From NCBI RefSeq assembly GCF_000315425.1, contig NZ_JH992923.1:1011613-1075612 (forward strand): a stretch of DNA of 64,000 nt, read 5' to 3'. Both the position numbers and the translations under genes were made by a program. Shown piece after piece: positions 1 to 9,600 of this stretch (position 1 is its first letter; the number at the start of each line of letters is the position of its first letter). The notes under the pieces were generated by a model. That model saw nothing but the letters and a program-made list of their open reading frames with translations. It searched no databases and was not told the DNA's origin. This stretch comes from Massilia timonae CCUG 45783 (GTDB taxonomy: Bacteria > Pseudomonadota > Gammaproteobacteria > Burkholderiales > Burkholderiaceae_D).

Positions 1-1363
1 GCTGGTCCAGGTCAACCGTCTTGCCATTGCCGAACACCGCGAACAGGTTGGCCAGGTCGTCGCGGGTGACCGTTTCGTCGAGCGAGACGCCGACGCTGGT
101 GGCGTCGATCTGGCGCAGGTTCAGGCCGCGCGCGGTGGCCTGCTGGTGGATCGCGCCGGCGTCCTGCACGCGCACCGTGAGGGTGTCGAAGAAGGTCTTG
201 TTGGCCAGCTCGAAGCCCAGCTGCTGCAGGCCGGCGGCCAGGATGGTGGTCTGGCGGTGCACGCGGCGCGCGATGCGGGCCAGGCCTTGCGGGCCGTGGT
301 AGACCGCGTACATGCCGGCCATCACGGCCAGCAGCACCTGCGCGGTGCAGATGTTCGAGGTCGCCTTTTCGCGGCGGATGTGCTGTTCGCGGGTCTGCAG
401 CGCCAGGCGGTAGGCCGGGTTGCCCTGGGCGTCGACGGTGACGCCGACCAGGCGGCCCGACATGCTGCGCTTGAATTCGTCGCGGGTGGCGAGGTAGCCG
501 GCGTGCGGGCCGCCGAAACCGAGCGGCACGCCGAAGCGCTGGCTGTTGCCGACCACGACGTCCGCGCCCCATTCGCCCGGCGGGGTCAGGACCGTGAGCG
601 CCAGCAGGTCGGCGGCCACGATCACCATCGCGCCCGCGGCATGCAGGTGCTCACAAGCAGCGCGGTAGTCGCGCACTTCGCCGTCGACGCCCGGGTATTG
701 CAGCAGCACGCCGAAGCAGGTTTCTTCGAGTTTTTCGATGTCGGCCGGCGCGATGGTGCGCACTTCGACGCCGATCGGTTCGGCGCGGGTCTGGATGATC
801 TCGCGGGTTTGCGGCAGCACGTCGTCGGCCACGTAGAACACCTTCGAGGCCGACTTGCCGACGCGCTGGATCAGGGTCATGGCTTCGGCGGCGGCGGTGC
901 CTTCGTCCAGCATCGACGAGTTGGCGATGCCCATGCCGGTCAGGTCGGTGATCGCCTGCTGGAAGTTCAGGATGGCTTCCAGGCGGCCCTGCGAGATTTC
1001 GGGCTGGTAAGGGGTGTAGGCGGTGTACCAGGCCGGGTTTTCGAAGATGTTGCGCAGGATGACCTTCGGCGTGTGGGTGCCGTAGTAGCCCTGGCCGATC
1101 AGCGACTTCAGCACCTTGTTCTTCGACGCCAGGCCCTTGAGCAGCGCCAGCGCTTCTTCTTCGGTGCGCGGTTCGGCGAACTGGCCCAGGTCCAGCTTGT
1201 CCTTGCGGCGGATGTTGGCCGGGACCACGGCGTCGATCAGGGCGGCGCGGGTGGCGTAGCCGAGGGTCGACAGCATGGCTGCCTGTTCGGATTCGGACGG
1301 GCCGATGTGGCGCGGGATGAACGAATCGCGTGCTTCAAGTTGGGTGAGGCTGGAGCGGGTCAT
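1..1363 (-). CDS. gcvP: Glycine dehydrogenase (glycine cleavage system P protein), N-terminal part, cut by window edge
   Basis: The P protein is the PLP enzyme that decarboxylates glycine and passes the aminomethyl group to lipoylated GcvH. Translation from the ATG at 1363 reads [15 protein letters not shown], followed by the family's conserved N-terminal blocks, including [46 protein letters not shown] and [14 protein letters not shown]. About 454 of the usual 950-960 residues are present; the C-terminal half with the PLP lysine lies left of the window. It is the third gene of gcvT-gcvH-gcvP, 99 bp after gcvH, so it should share the upstream glycine riboswitch. The reading frame is intact to the edge. 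Confidence 0.96.
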   Translation of the reverse strand, partial: MTRSSLTQLEARDSFIPRHIGPSESEQAAMLSTLGYATRAALIDAVVPANIRRKDKLDLGQFAEPRTEEEALALLKGLASKNKVLKSLIGQGYYGTHTPKVILRNIFENPAWYTAYTPYQPEISQGRLEAILNFQQAITDLTGMGIANSSMLDEGTAAAEAMTLIQRVGKSASKVFYVADDVLPQTREIIQTRAEPIGVEVRTIAPADIEKLEETCFGVLLQYPGVDGEVRDYRAACEHLHAAGAMVIVAADLLALTVLTPPGEWGADVVVGNSQRFGVPLGFGGPHAGYLATRDEFKRSMSGRLVGVTVDAQGNPAYRLALQTREQHIRREKATSNICTAQVLLAVMAGMYAVYHGPQGLARIARRVHRQTTILAAGLQQLGFELANKTFFDTLTVRVQDAGAIHQQATARGLNLRQIDATSVGVSLDETVTRDDLANLFAVFGNGKTVDLDQ

Positions 1364-1430
1364 GATAAGAAAAGAGTCCGGAAGGGTCTGGCGCCGATGC
1401 TGGCTGGATCAAGAAGGGGATGCGCAGGGC

Positions 1431-1454
1431 GGTGCGCCCGGGGAAGGGCGCACC
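1431..1454 (-). other. Stem-loop between gcvH and gcvP
   Basis: A perfect 9-bp inverted repeat (GGTGCGCCC / GGGCGCACC, 6-nt loop) lies just after the gcvH stop. No U-tract follows on the minus strand, so a processing or 3'-end-stabilising hairpin is more likely than a full terminator. This role is inferred. Confidence 0.4.
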
Positions 1455-1462
1455 TTGGACCA

Positions 1463-1843
1463 TCAGTGGTCGGTGGTCTTGCCGTAGGCGTCGGCGTCGA
1501 GCAGCTTGTCGTAGGCGCCAGCGTCGCTCGGGGCCAGCTTGAACAGCCAGGCGCCGTAGGCATCCTGGTTGATCGAGTCGGGCGCGTCGGCGACCGGCTG
1601 GTTGACGGCGGTGACGGTGCCCGAGACCGGCGCGTAGATGTCGCTGGCGGCCTTGACCGATTCGACCACGGCGGCGTCGTCGCCCGCGGTGAATGCCTTG
1701 CCGACCTGCGGCAGTTCGACGAACACGATGTCGCCCAGCGCGTCCTGCGCGTATTCGGTGATGCCCACGGTCAGGCTGCCGTCTTCTTCGCGGCGCACCC
1801 ATTCATGGGATTCGGTGTATTTCAGGTCGGTAGGGATGTTCAT
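1463..1843 (-). CDS. gcvH: Glycine cleavage system H protein (lipoyl carrier)
   Basis: This 126-residue protein has the usual GcvH length. It carries the methylamine group between the P, T and L proteins on a lipoyl arm. The lipoylation motif ESVKAASD is clear, with Lys64 as the attachment site, preceded by [12 protein letters not shown] and followed by the conserved [12 protein letters not shown] block. The ATG at 1843 is preceded on the minus strand by AGGAGTTTCC, a good ribosome-binding site. It lies between gcvT (59 bp upstream) and gcvP (99 bp downstream). Confidence 0.97.
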   Translation of the reverse strand: MNIPTDLKYTESHEWVRREEDGSLTVGITEYAQDALGDIVFVELPQVGKAFTAGDDAAVVESVKAASDIYAPVSGTVTAVNQPVADAPDSINQDAYGAWLFKLAPSDAGAYDKLLDADAYGKTTDH

Positions 1844-1902
1844 GGAAACTCCTGAGGATGGTGGGGTTATTAGTATAGGTGTTTGTTATCCGGTCCGGCG
1901 AT

Positions 1903-3021
1903 TCAGGCGGCCAGCACTTTGCCGTTGCGCACGAACGGCAGCTTGACCACGCTGGCGGCCAGGTGCTTGTCGCGGATCGCGACCTGCACGGTGTCGCCGA
2001 CGGCGACGTCCATCGGCACGCGCGCCAGGGCGATCGCCTGCTGCATGCTGGGGCTGAAGGTGCCGCTGGTGATCTCGCCGACATTGCCGGAGGCGGCGAT
2101 CACGCGCTGGTGGGCGCGCAGGATGCCGCCTTTTTCGCGCAGGATCAGGCCGACGAACTGCGCCTGCTGGCCCTTGGCCTGCAGCGCGGCCTTGCCGATG
2201 AAGTCGCGCTCGGAGACCAGGTCGATGGTCCAGGCCAGGCCGGCGTCGAGCGGGTTGGTGGTTTCGTCCATGTCCTGGCCGTACAGGTTCATGCCGGCTT
2301 CCAGGCGCAGGGTGTCGCGCGCGCCGAGGCCGGCCGGCTTGACGCCGGCGGCGAGCAGGGCGTTCCACAGCGCTTCGGCCTGGCTTGCCGGCACGCCGAT
2401 CTCGAAGCCGTCTTCGCCGGTGTAGCCGGTGCGGGCGACCATGGCTTCGCCGAAGGCGGTGTCGCCGACGATGGCGGCGTTGAAGGGCTTGAGGTTTTCG
2501 GTCGCCGCCTGGGTGGTCGGCAGCACCTGCCACACCTTGGCGCGGGCGTTCGGGCCCTGGACCGCGACCAGGGCGATCGGGTCGTTGCCGTCGCGGCGCT
2601 GGGTGATGCTCACGCCGCTGCTGGTGGCGGCGTTCTGCCCGTTCATCCAGGCCACGTCCTTGTCGGCGGTGCCGGCGTTGACGACGATGCGGAACCAGTC
2701 TTCGGACAGAAAATAGACGATCAGGTCGTCGATGACGCCGCCTTCCGGATTGAGCATGCACGAATACAGGGCCTTGCCCGGCGTTTGCAGCTTGTCGACG
2801 TTATTGGCCAAAAGGCCGCGCAGGAAGGCGCGGGTGTTGTCGCCCTTCACGTCCACGACGCACATATGGGACACGTCGAACATGCCGGCGTCGCTGCGCA
2901 CCGCGTTGTGCTCTTCGATCTGGGAGCCGTAGTTGACCGGCATGTCCCAGCCGCCGAAATCGACCATCTTGGCGCCAAGGGCGCGGTGAGCGGAATTGAG
3001 CGGGGTCGCTTTGAGCGTCAT
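1903..3021 (-). CDS. gcvT: Aminomethyltransferase (glycine cleavage system T protein)
   Basis: GcvT releases ammonia from the aminomethyl-lipoyl GcvH intermediate and transfers the one-carbon unit to tetrahydrofolate. The 372-residue product starts [20 protein letters not shown] and contains the family blocks [34 protein letters not shown] and [19 protein letters not shown]. The ATG at 3021 was chosen because GAGGATTCC stands just before it and the conserved N-terminus begins there. A start at 3036 would add five residues, and longer frames run into the riboswitch. It is the first gene of the operon. Confidence 0.96.
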   Translation of the reverse strand: MTLKATPLNSAHRALGAKMVDFGGWDMPVNYGSQIEEHNAVRSDAGMFDVSHMCVVDVKGDNTRAFLRGLLANNVDKLQTPGKALYSCMLNPEGGVIDDLIVYFLSEDWFRIVVNAGTADKDVAWMNGQNAATSSGVSITQRRDGNDPIALVAVQGPNARAKVWQVLPTTQAATENLKPFNAAIVGDTAFGEAMVARTGYTGEDGFEIGVPASQAEALWNALLAAGVKPAGLGARDTLRLEAGMNLYGQDMDETTNPLDAGLAWTIDLVSERDFIGKAALQAKGQQAQFVGLILREKGGILRAHQRVIAASGNVGEITSGTFSPSMQQAIALARVPMDVAVGDTVQVAIRDKHLAASVVKLPFVRNGKVLAA

Positions 3022-3071
3022 GGAATCCTCGGGCATGAATAGGGTGTCGGCACGATCGTCGTGCGCTATCG

Positions 3072-3256
3072 ACCCCTCTGTCCTTGGTACCTGAGAGATA
3101 GCGGCTGGCGCCGCTTGCCCCTTCGGTGGGCCGCATCGCGGCCGCTCTCCAGAGTTGACCGGCCGCGCCGTGCGCCGCCGTCCCTTGACCGGTCCTTTTG
3201 CCTGAGAGTTTATGGGTGAGTGCCCCTTCGGCGGCAGCGTCGCTGCGCTCTCCCGA
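3072..3256 (-). ncRNA. Tandem glycine riboswitch upstream of gcvT
   Basis: On the minus strand two consecutive aptamers can be read. The first runs from GGGAGAGCG through CCGAAGGGGCA to AAACTCTCAGGCAAAAGGAC. The second runs from CTCTGGAGAG through CCGAAGGGGCAAG to CTATCTCTCAGGTACCAAGG and ACAGAGGGG. These are the hallmark conserved segments of the glycine aptamer, and the double arrangement is the classical tandem form. The 3' end lies about 50 nt before the gcvT start. In this context it is an on-switch raising gcvTHP expression when glycine is abundant (known for the family; inferred here). Confidence 0.95.
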
Positions 3257-3268
3257 TCAAGACTGCGG

Positions 3269-3297
3269 AGGATATGCCAGCCCGCCAACCCTGTCAA
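3269..3297 (-). promoter_or_regulatory. Sigma70-type promoter of the gcv operon
   Basis: On the minus strand a perfect -35 TTGACA (3297-3292) is separated by exactly 17 nt from a -10 TATCCT (3274-3269). Predicted initiation near 3262 places the first riboswitch aptamer almost at the RNA's 5' end, which supports the call. Confidence 0.75.
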
Positions 3298-3340
3298 CCA
3301 CACAAGCCCCTCCATTTATTGCCCCCAACCCCTTACCCAA

Positions 3341-3580
3341 CAATGAGGGTCAGCGTCGACTTCTTTGACCACTTTCGAAGTTGCTCGTTAATGCTACTCC
3401 GACCCTATTTAATTTATGACCGCCGGGGAAACAAAAAGCATTCATCCGGAAAACTATTTAACGCTGAGAATCAAATACGGATTTTGATAGCGCTAAACGG
3501 CCCAAAATTAAATAGGGTCGGAGTCGAATTGTTTGACAACTTTGAGGAATTGCCCAATAAATCTACTCTGACCCTCATTG
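3341..3580. repeat. 240-bp doubly palindromic repeat element (REPIN/MITE-like)
   Basis: The outer ends are inverted repeats: CAATGAGGGTCAGCGT at 3341-3356 matches the complement of 3565-3580 at 15 of 16 positions. Nested inside is a perfect 20-bp inverted repeat, 3396-3415 (ACTCCGACCCTATTTAATTT) against 3505-3524. The two arms (about 3346-3406 and 3514-3575) also align as direct repeats (AGGGTC-GTCGA-TTTGAC-ACTTT). The roughly 90-bp centre is AT-richer and has no credible gene. Units with the same AGGGTCGGAGTCGAATT core recur at 62233-62386, so this is a dispersed family. Such elements are often mobilised by RAYT (Y1-type) transposases, but none is in the window; that link is inference. Confidence 0.8.
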
Positions 3581-3699
3581 TAGCGTTTCACTGCGAGATT
3601 GCTAAAAAGTATTGCTGCGCACTATTGGTGCAGGGCATTCGGGGTGTTTGTCGTGATTTGCTACACTTGTTCCACTTACTTTGTAGGCGGGAACAGACT

Positions 3700-4260
3700 A
3701 TGAACGAAGAAAAAACTTTGCAGGAGAAAGAGGGTTGGTACACGCTGTCGGGCGACGTCAACAGCGATATGGTGCACCGGATGTTCGATGCGGTGGCGGC
3801 GATGACCGAGGACGGAATCGATACCGCCCACGTGCTGCTGCAGTCGAATGGCGGCTACGTCAGCGACGGCTTGTGCCTGTATAACTTCATGGCCAGCTCG
3901 CCGATCAGGTTCGTGATGTATAACGCCGGGGCGGTGGCCTCGATCGCGGTGGTGCTCTACCTGGCCGGCTCGCGCCGCTACGCCAGCGAGACCGCGCGCT
4001 TCATGATCCACAAGTCGCATGCGACCGCCTCGCCCGGCTCGCGGCCGGATGCGCTCAACATCATCGTCGAAGGCCTGCGCGCCGACGATGCGCGCACCGA
4101 GGCCATCCTGCGCAAGGAAATCGAACTCTCGCCCGAGCAGTGGAGCGTGCACCAGTACGGCGACCTGCACCTGACCGCGCGCGACGCCAAGAAGGCGAAG
4201 ATGATCCACGAGGTGCTGGACTTCGCGCCGCCGAAAGGCGCCATCCTGCGCAATATCTGA
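3700..4260 (+). CDS. Orphan ClpP-like serine protease
   Basis: The 186-residue product has the ClpP/crotonase fold signature. QSNGGYVSDGL supplies the oxyanion strand, NAGAVASIAVVLYLAG contains the predicted nucleophile Ser81, FMIHKSHA contains His104, and GDLHLTARDA places an Asp (155) where ClpP has its triad Asp. All three catalytic residues therefore appear present. It is not the housekeeping ClpP: no clpX or tig is nearby, the Ser and His motifs diverge from ClpP, and there is no propeptide. The ATG at 3700 was chosen because the ClpP-like homology starts just after it. A longer frame from 3220 would translate the repeat element. The partner ATPase and substrate are unknown. Confidence 0.75.
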   Translation: MNEEKTLQEKEGWYTLSGDVNSDMVHRMFDAVAAMTEDGIDTAHVLLQSNGGYVSDGLCLYNFMASSPIRFVMYNAGAVASIAVVLYLAGSRRYASETARFMIHKSHATASPGSRPDALNIIVEGLRADDARTEAILRKEIELSPEQWSVHQYGDLHLTARDAKKAKMIHEVLDFAPPKGAILRNI

Positions 4261-4383
4261 ACCGGGACGGTCCGCCGGCGGTCGCGCTGGCGGCCGATGG
4301 CGCCCCGGCCGGGATGTGTTTGGTCATTGCTGAGAGGTAAGAATATGGCAGAATAGGGCCTTGCCTCACTTCGCCGAACCGTC

Positions 4384-6660
4384 ATGGCCACCCCACCCGC
4401 CCAGACCTTTGCCGCGCGCAAGGCCGCAACCGCCCAGCAGGCGGCGCTGGCCGAGCTGGTCGACATTGCGCGCAGCCATGCCGAGTCCGGCCTGGCGGAC
4501 ATGGCGCGGCGCATGGTGTCGGCGCTGCTCGACCTGACCGCGGCCGGGCTCGACCCCGCCACCGTCATGCGGCGCGTCAAATCGGGCAATCTTCTCAAGG
4601 ACAACGGTTACGCCTTCACCCACCTGGCGACGAGCGAGATCGAGGCGGCCCTGCGCCGGGAAGTCGCGCGCCTGCTCCCGCACGCCGCTGGCGCCCCGGC
4701 CGAAGCCGCGCCCGCCCCGGTCGAACTGAGCCTGGTCCCGCTGGAACAGATCGACCAGCAAATGGCGCTCGGCGCCGTCAGCCGGCCCTTCGACCTGCAG
4801 CATTCCGAGGGCCTGGCCACGCTGGGCGTGCGCCTCGGCCTGCTGCTCGGGCGCGACCTGGTGCGCGCCGCCCACAACCCTTTCCGGCCCGACGTCTTCC
4901 TGGCCGCCGTGGATGCCGCCTGGCGCCAGTTCGAGCCCGATCCCGACGCCCACGGCCTGGTGGCGCCGCTGCTGCGTCCCGGCCTGATGTTCGACCTGGG
5001 GCCGCTGTACGAAGCCCTGGTCGCCAAGCTCAAGTCGCGCAAGGGCGGCGACGCCGACACCCGCTTCAGCAAGACCGACGACCGCGCGTCGCGCCAGTCC
5101 GAACGCGCACGGCGCGACGCCGCGCTGGCCCAGCAGCTGCGCCAGCTGTTCGACCCGGCCCTGGCCGTCCCTGAGATCCCGGACCTGCCGCAAGGCAGCG
5201 GCGGCTGGCGTCCGAGCGCGGCGTCCGGCTTCGGGGTGGCGCCGCTGGCGCCGCCCATGCCTGCGGCGGGCGCGGTCCCGTCCAGCGCCGCCGCGGGTTC
5301 TGGCGCCCATCCGGGCCCCATCCACGCGTCGGGTGGCGCCGGCAGCGCCGCAGCGCCAGTGGCGTCCGTTCAACCCTTGATCGACCTGCTGGCGCGCGCC
5401 GGCGCCGCCGGCCCGGACGCCGCGCCCGGCGTGCTGGTCCTGCCAGGCCTGCGCGCCAGCCTGCCGCAGGGCGCCCTGTCGCGCGGCGACGAAACGACGC
5501 TCGACCTGCTGTCGCGCGTGTTCGGCAGCGTGCTGCAGGACGACGGCGTCGCCCCCGAGACGCGCGAATTGATCGGCCACCTGCAGCTGCCGGTCTTGCG
5601 CACCGCGCTGCGCGACCGCAGCTTCTTCTTTCAGGAGGCCCATCCGGCGCGGCGCCTGCTCGACCTGCTGTCGCAGGCCGGCTGGGAGCGTCCCCTGGAC
5701 CCGGACGACCCGGTCTACCGCGCCATGCGCCGCAGCGTCGAGCGCGTGCGCGACCAGGTCGACCCCGAGTTCGCCGCGGCCGTGGCCGACATCGAAGCCG
5801 GCCTGGCCGCCCGCGACAGGGTGGAAGAGGCGGCCATGGCGGCGCCCATCGCCCAGGCCATGCGCAATGAGAAGCGCGCCGCCGCCGAACGTTCGGCCCG
5901 GCGCGCGGTGGCGCTGCGCCTGGCCGGGGAACGCTTGACCCCGGCCGTCACCGGTTTTCTCGAAGGCCGCTGGAGCGCCGCGCTGGCGCTGGCCTACACG
6001 ATCGAGGACAGCCGTCCGGGCGCCATCGACAATGCCACGCGCACGATGGAAGACCTGATCTGGAGCGTCAAGCCGAAGGCGACCCAGGAGCAGAGGAAGG
6101 CCCTGATCGCGCGCCTGCCGGCGCTGCTTGCAAGCCTGAACAACTGGCTCGACGCCACCCGCTGGCAGGACGCCGAGCGCCTGCAGTTCTTCGCCGAGCT
6201 GGCCGAATGCCACGCCTCGATCGTGCGTGCGCCGATCGAGCTGCTGCCGGAGCGCCAGCTCGAGCTGGCGCTCGAGGCGGCCCAGCAGGATGCGCTGCGC
6301 CGAGTTGCATACGAGCAGGCGCAGGAGCAGGAAGAGGAGCGGGAGCAGGCCCGCATCCAGGCCGAGGAAGCGCAGGCCGCGGCAAGCGATCCGGCGGCCG
6401 CCATCCTGGCCGGCCTGGAGCGCGGCATGCGGCTCGAACTGCACGAGGCGCACATCGTGCGCCGGGTGCGCCTGGCCTGGGTCAGCCCGCTGCGCACGCT
6501 GTACATCTTCTCGGGCGCCGGACGCCAGGAAGCGTTTTCGCTGCCGGCCGCGCGCCTGATCGATCTGCTGCGCGAAGGCGCGATGCGGGTGGTGGCGGCC
6601 GAAGGCGTGGTCGGCCGCATCCTGAGCGCGGCGGTCAAGCCCATGCCCGCAATGGTATGA
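4384..6660 (+). CDS. DUF1631 family protein
   Basis: A 758-residue soluble protein of unknown function that I recognise as DUF1631-like. It has an N-terminal helical region (MRRVKSGNLLKDNGYAFTHL, HSEGLATLGVRLGLLLGRDL, HNPFRPDVFLAAVDAAW), an Ala/Pro/Gly-rich linker at about residues 275-325, and a helical C-terminal half with a charged stretch near 630-660 (EQAQEQEEEREQARIQ). The C-terminus (IVRRVRLAWVSPLRTLYIFSG) resembles the PilZ-like end seen in this family. There is no signal peptide or membrane segment. It ends 35 bp before smc on the same strand and may be cotranscribed. The name thymidine phosphorylase sometimes given to homologues is not supported here. Confidence 0.8.
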   Translation: MATPPAQTFAARKAATAQQAALAELVDIARSHAESGLADMARRMVSALLDLTAAGLDPATVMRRVKSGNLLKDNGYAFTHLATSEIEAALRREVARLLPHAAGAPAEAAPAPVELSLVPLEQIDQQMALGAVSRPFDLQHSEGLATLGVRLGLLLGRDLVRAAHNPFRPDVFLAAVDAAWRQFEPDPDAHGLVAPLLRPGLMFDLGPLYEALVAKLKSRKGGDADTRFSKTDDRASRQSERARRDAALAQQLRQLFDPALAVPEIPDLPQGSGGWRPSAASGFGVAPLAPPMPAAGAVPSSAAAGSGAHPGPIHASGGAGSAAAPVASVQPLIDLLARAGAAGPDAAPGVLVLPGLRASLPQGALSRGDETTLDLLSRVFGSVLQDDGVAPETRELIGHLQLPVLRTALRDRSFFFQEAHPARRLLDLLSQAGWERPLDPDDPVYRAMRRSVERVRDQVDPEFAAAVADIEAGLAARDRVEEAAMAAPIAQAMRNEKRAAAERSARRAVALRLAGERLTPAVTGFLEGRWSAALALAYTIEDSRPGAIDNATRTMEDLIWSVKPKATQEQRKALIARLPALLASLNNWLDATRWQDAERLQFFAELAECHASIVRAPIELLPERQLELALEAAQQDALRRVAYEQAQEQEEEREQARIQAEEAQAAASDPAAAILAGLERGMRLELHEAHIVRRVRLAWVSPLRTLYIFSGAGRQEAFSLPAARLIDLLREGAMRVVAAEGVVGRILSAAVKPMPAMV

Positions 6661-6695
6661 TGCGCGCTTTACCTCTACAGCAATAGCCGATCCAC

Positions 6696-9600
6696 GTGCG
6701 CCTCTCTTCCATCAAATTGTCGGGATTTAAGTCGTTCGTCGATCCCACCAATTTCCAGGTGCCGGGTCAGCTGGTCGGCGTCGTCGGCCCCAACGGCTGC
6801 GGCAAATCCAACATCATCGACGCGGTGCGCTGGGTGCTGGGCGAGTCGAAAGCCTCCGAACTGCGCGGCGAGTCGATGCAGGACGTGATCTTCAACGGCT
6901 CCACCCACCGCAAGAGCGCCGGGCGCGCCTCGGTCGAACTGGTGTTCGACAACAGCGCCGGCAAGGCCGCCGGCCAGTGGGGCCAGTACGCCGAGATCGC
7001 GGTCAAGCGCACGCTCACGCGCGACGGCACGTCCACCTATTACATCAACGGCCAGCCGGTGCGCCGGCGCGACATCCAGGACATCTTCCTCGGCACCGGA
7101 CTCGGTCCGCGCGCCTACGCCATCATCGGCCAGGGCATGATCGCGCGCATCATCGAATCGCGCCCGGAAGAACTGCGGGTCTTCCTCGAAGAAGCGGCCG
7201 GCGTCTCGAAATACAAGGAACGGCGCCGCGAGACCGAGAACCGGCTGTCGGACACGCGCGAGAACCTGCTGCGGGTCGAGGACATCCTGCGTGAACTTAA
7301 CGCCAACCTCGAAAAACTCGAAGCCCAGGCGGCGGTCGCCAACCGCTTCCGCCAGCTGCAGGCCGACCAGGAAGAAAAGCAGAAGCTGCTCTGGCTGATG
7401 CGCAAGAACGAGGCCAAGGCCGAACAGGTGAAGTTCTTCCGCGAGATGGAAGAAGCGCAGACCAGCCTGGAAGCGCAGACCGCCAGGCTGCGCAACGTCG
7501 AGGTCGACCTCGAACACCTGCGCCAGGCCCATTTCGCCGCCGGCGACCGCCTGCACACGGCCCAGGGCGCCCTGTACCAGATCAATTCCGAGATCGGCAG
7601 CCTGGAGGCGCAGATCAAGTTCGTGGTCGAGTCGCGTACCCGCCTGCAGAACCAGATCGTCACGCTCACCGCGCAGCGAGATCAATGGCTGGCGCAGGAG
7701 CAGGAACACCGCGAGGGCCAGGAAGAAGCCGAGATGCAGCTGGAGGAACTGGCCGCGCGCGCCGAAGGCGCCCAGATCGCGGTCGAGGTCCACCATGAGC
7801 GCCTGCCCGAGCTGGAAGCGGCCTGGCGCGCCGGCCAGGAACGCCAGGCCGGCTCGCGCGCGCGCACCATGCAGGTCCAGCAGCGCATCGAGCTGGCATC
7901 GGCCCACGGCCGCAACGCCGCCGGCATCCTGGGCAACCTGGCGGCGCGGCGCGAACGCCTGCAGCAGGAGAGGAATGGCCTCAACCTGCCCGACAGCGCG
8001 ACCCTCGACAACCTGCGCCTGCAGCTCGAAGAACAGCAGCAGTCGCTGGAAGAACAGACCATGCTGCTGGAAGAAGCGACCGGACGGCAAGAGGCGGTCG
8101 AACTCGAGCGCAAGGAAGCGCATGCGCAGGTGCAGGTCGAGAGCGCCGCCAACGCCCAGTTGGAGGCGCGCCTGAACGCGCTGCGCCAGATGCAGGAGCG
8201 CGTGCAGACCCAGGGCAAGGTCCAGCCCTGGCTCGAGAAGCACGAGCTGGCCGGCTTGCCGCGCCTGTGGCAAAAGCTGGAGGTCGAAGCGGGCTGGGAG
8301 GCCGCGCTCGAAGCCGTGCTGCGCGAGCGTTCCGGCGCGCTGGAGGTGTCGAACATCGACTGGGCCAAGGCGTTCGTGCTTGACGCGCCGCCGGCCCGCC
8401 TGGCGCTGTACGCGCCGCAGGCGGGCGGCCACGCGGCGCCGCCCGACGGCTTGAAGCCGTTCTCCAGCCTGCTGCGCGTGAACGACGCCGGCGTGCGCGG
8501 CGTGCTCGAGGACTGGCTGCACGGCGTCTACGTGGCCGGTGACGCGGCCCAGGCCTTCGCCGAGCGCGCGCGCCTGCCGCAGGGCGCTGCCTTCGTCACG
8601 CGCGAGGGCCACATGGTGACCCGCTCCAGCGTGCGCTTCCACGCGCCGGACGCCGAGCAGGACGGCATGCTGGCGCGCCAGCACGAGATCGAGAACATCG
8701 GTAAACAGCTCAAGGCCCAGGCCTTGCTGGCCGACGAGGCGCGTGCGCGCGCCGTGCGCGCCGATGCCGCCGTGACCGACCTGGCGCGCCGGCTGCAGGA
8801 TGCGCGCGGCCGCGTGGCCACCTTGCAGCGCGAGGTGCACGCGCTGCAGATCGAGGTGCTCAAGCAGAGCGAGATCGAGGCCCGCTTCAACCAGCGGAGC
8901 AGCCAGATCGCGGCCGACCTGTCCGAGATCGCGGCCCAGGAGGCCGAGCAGCGCCAGGCCCAGGCGGAAAGCGAACAGGAATTCGAGCAGCTCGACCTGG
9001 AACTGGCCGAGCTGCAGGAGGCGCACGAAAACGGCCAGACCGCCTTCCTCGAGCAGGAGCAGGCGCTTGGCCGCGCGCGCGAGCACCTGCGCGAACTGGA
9101 ACGCAGCGCGCAAGAGGCGCAGTTCGCCGAACGCGCCCAGCGCAGCCGCATCGACGAATTGCGGCGCACGATGGCGACCGCCGCCACCCAGGCCGAACAG
9201 GTCGGCGCCAGCCTGGCCCAGGCACGCCTGGAGCTGGAAGCCCTCGAAAGCGGCACCGCCCACGAGGGCTTGCAAGAGCTGCTGGACCGCCGCACGAAGC
9301 AAGAGGTAGCGCTGTCCGACGCCCGCCACGAGCTGGACCAGGTCGCCCAGCAGCTGCGCGCGGCGGAAGAGTCGCGCATGCAGTCCGAGCGCAGCCTGCA
9401 GCCGCAGCGCGACCGTATCACCGAGATGCAGTTGAAGGAGCAGGCCGCGCGCCTGAACCAGGAACAGTTCGCCGAAGCGCTGGCCGCCACCGGCGCCGAC
9501 GAGGCGGCGCTGTCCGAAAAGCTCGACCCGGACCTGAAGCCCCAGTACCTGCAGGGCGAGGTCACCCGACTGACGAACGCCATCAACGGCCTGGGCGCGG

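Noticed and set aside
146..1855. A 569-codon plus-strand open frame over gcvP and gcvH
   Set aside because: The minus strand encodes clear GcvP and GcvH. The plus frame has no recognisable motif.
3220..3699. An upstream extension of the ClpP-like frame through the repeat element
   Set aside because: It would translate the riboswitch edge and palindromic repeat. ClpP-like homology begins only after the ATG at 3700.
3700..4260. Prophage remnant suggested by the ClpP-like gene
   Set aside because: No integrase, capsid, terminase or tail gene lies within the window.
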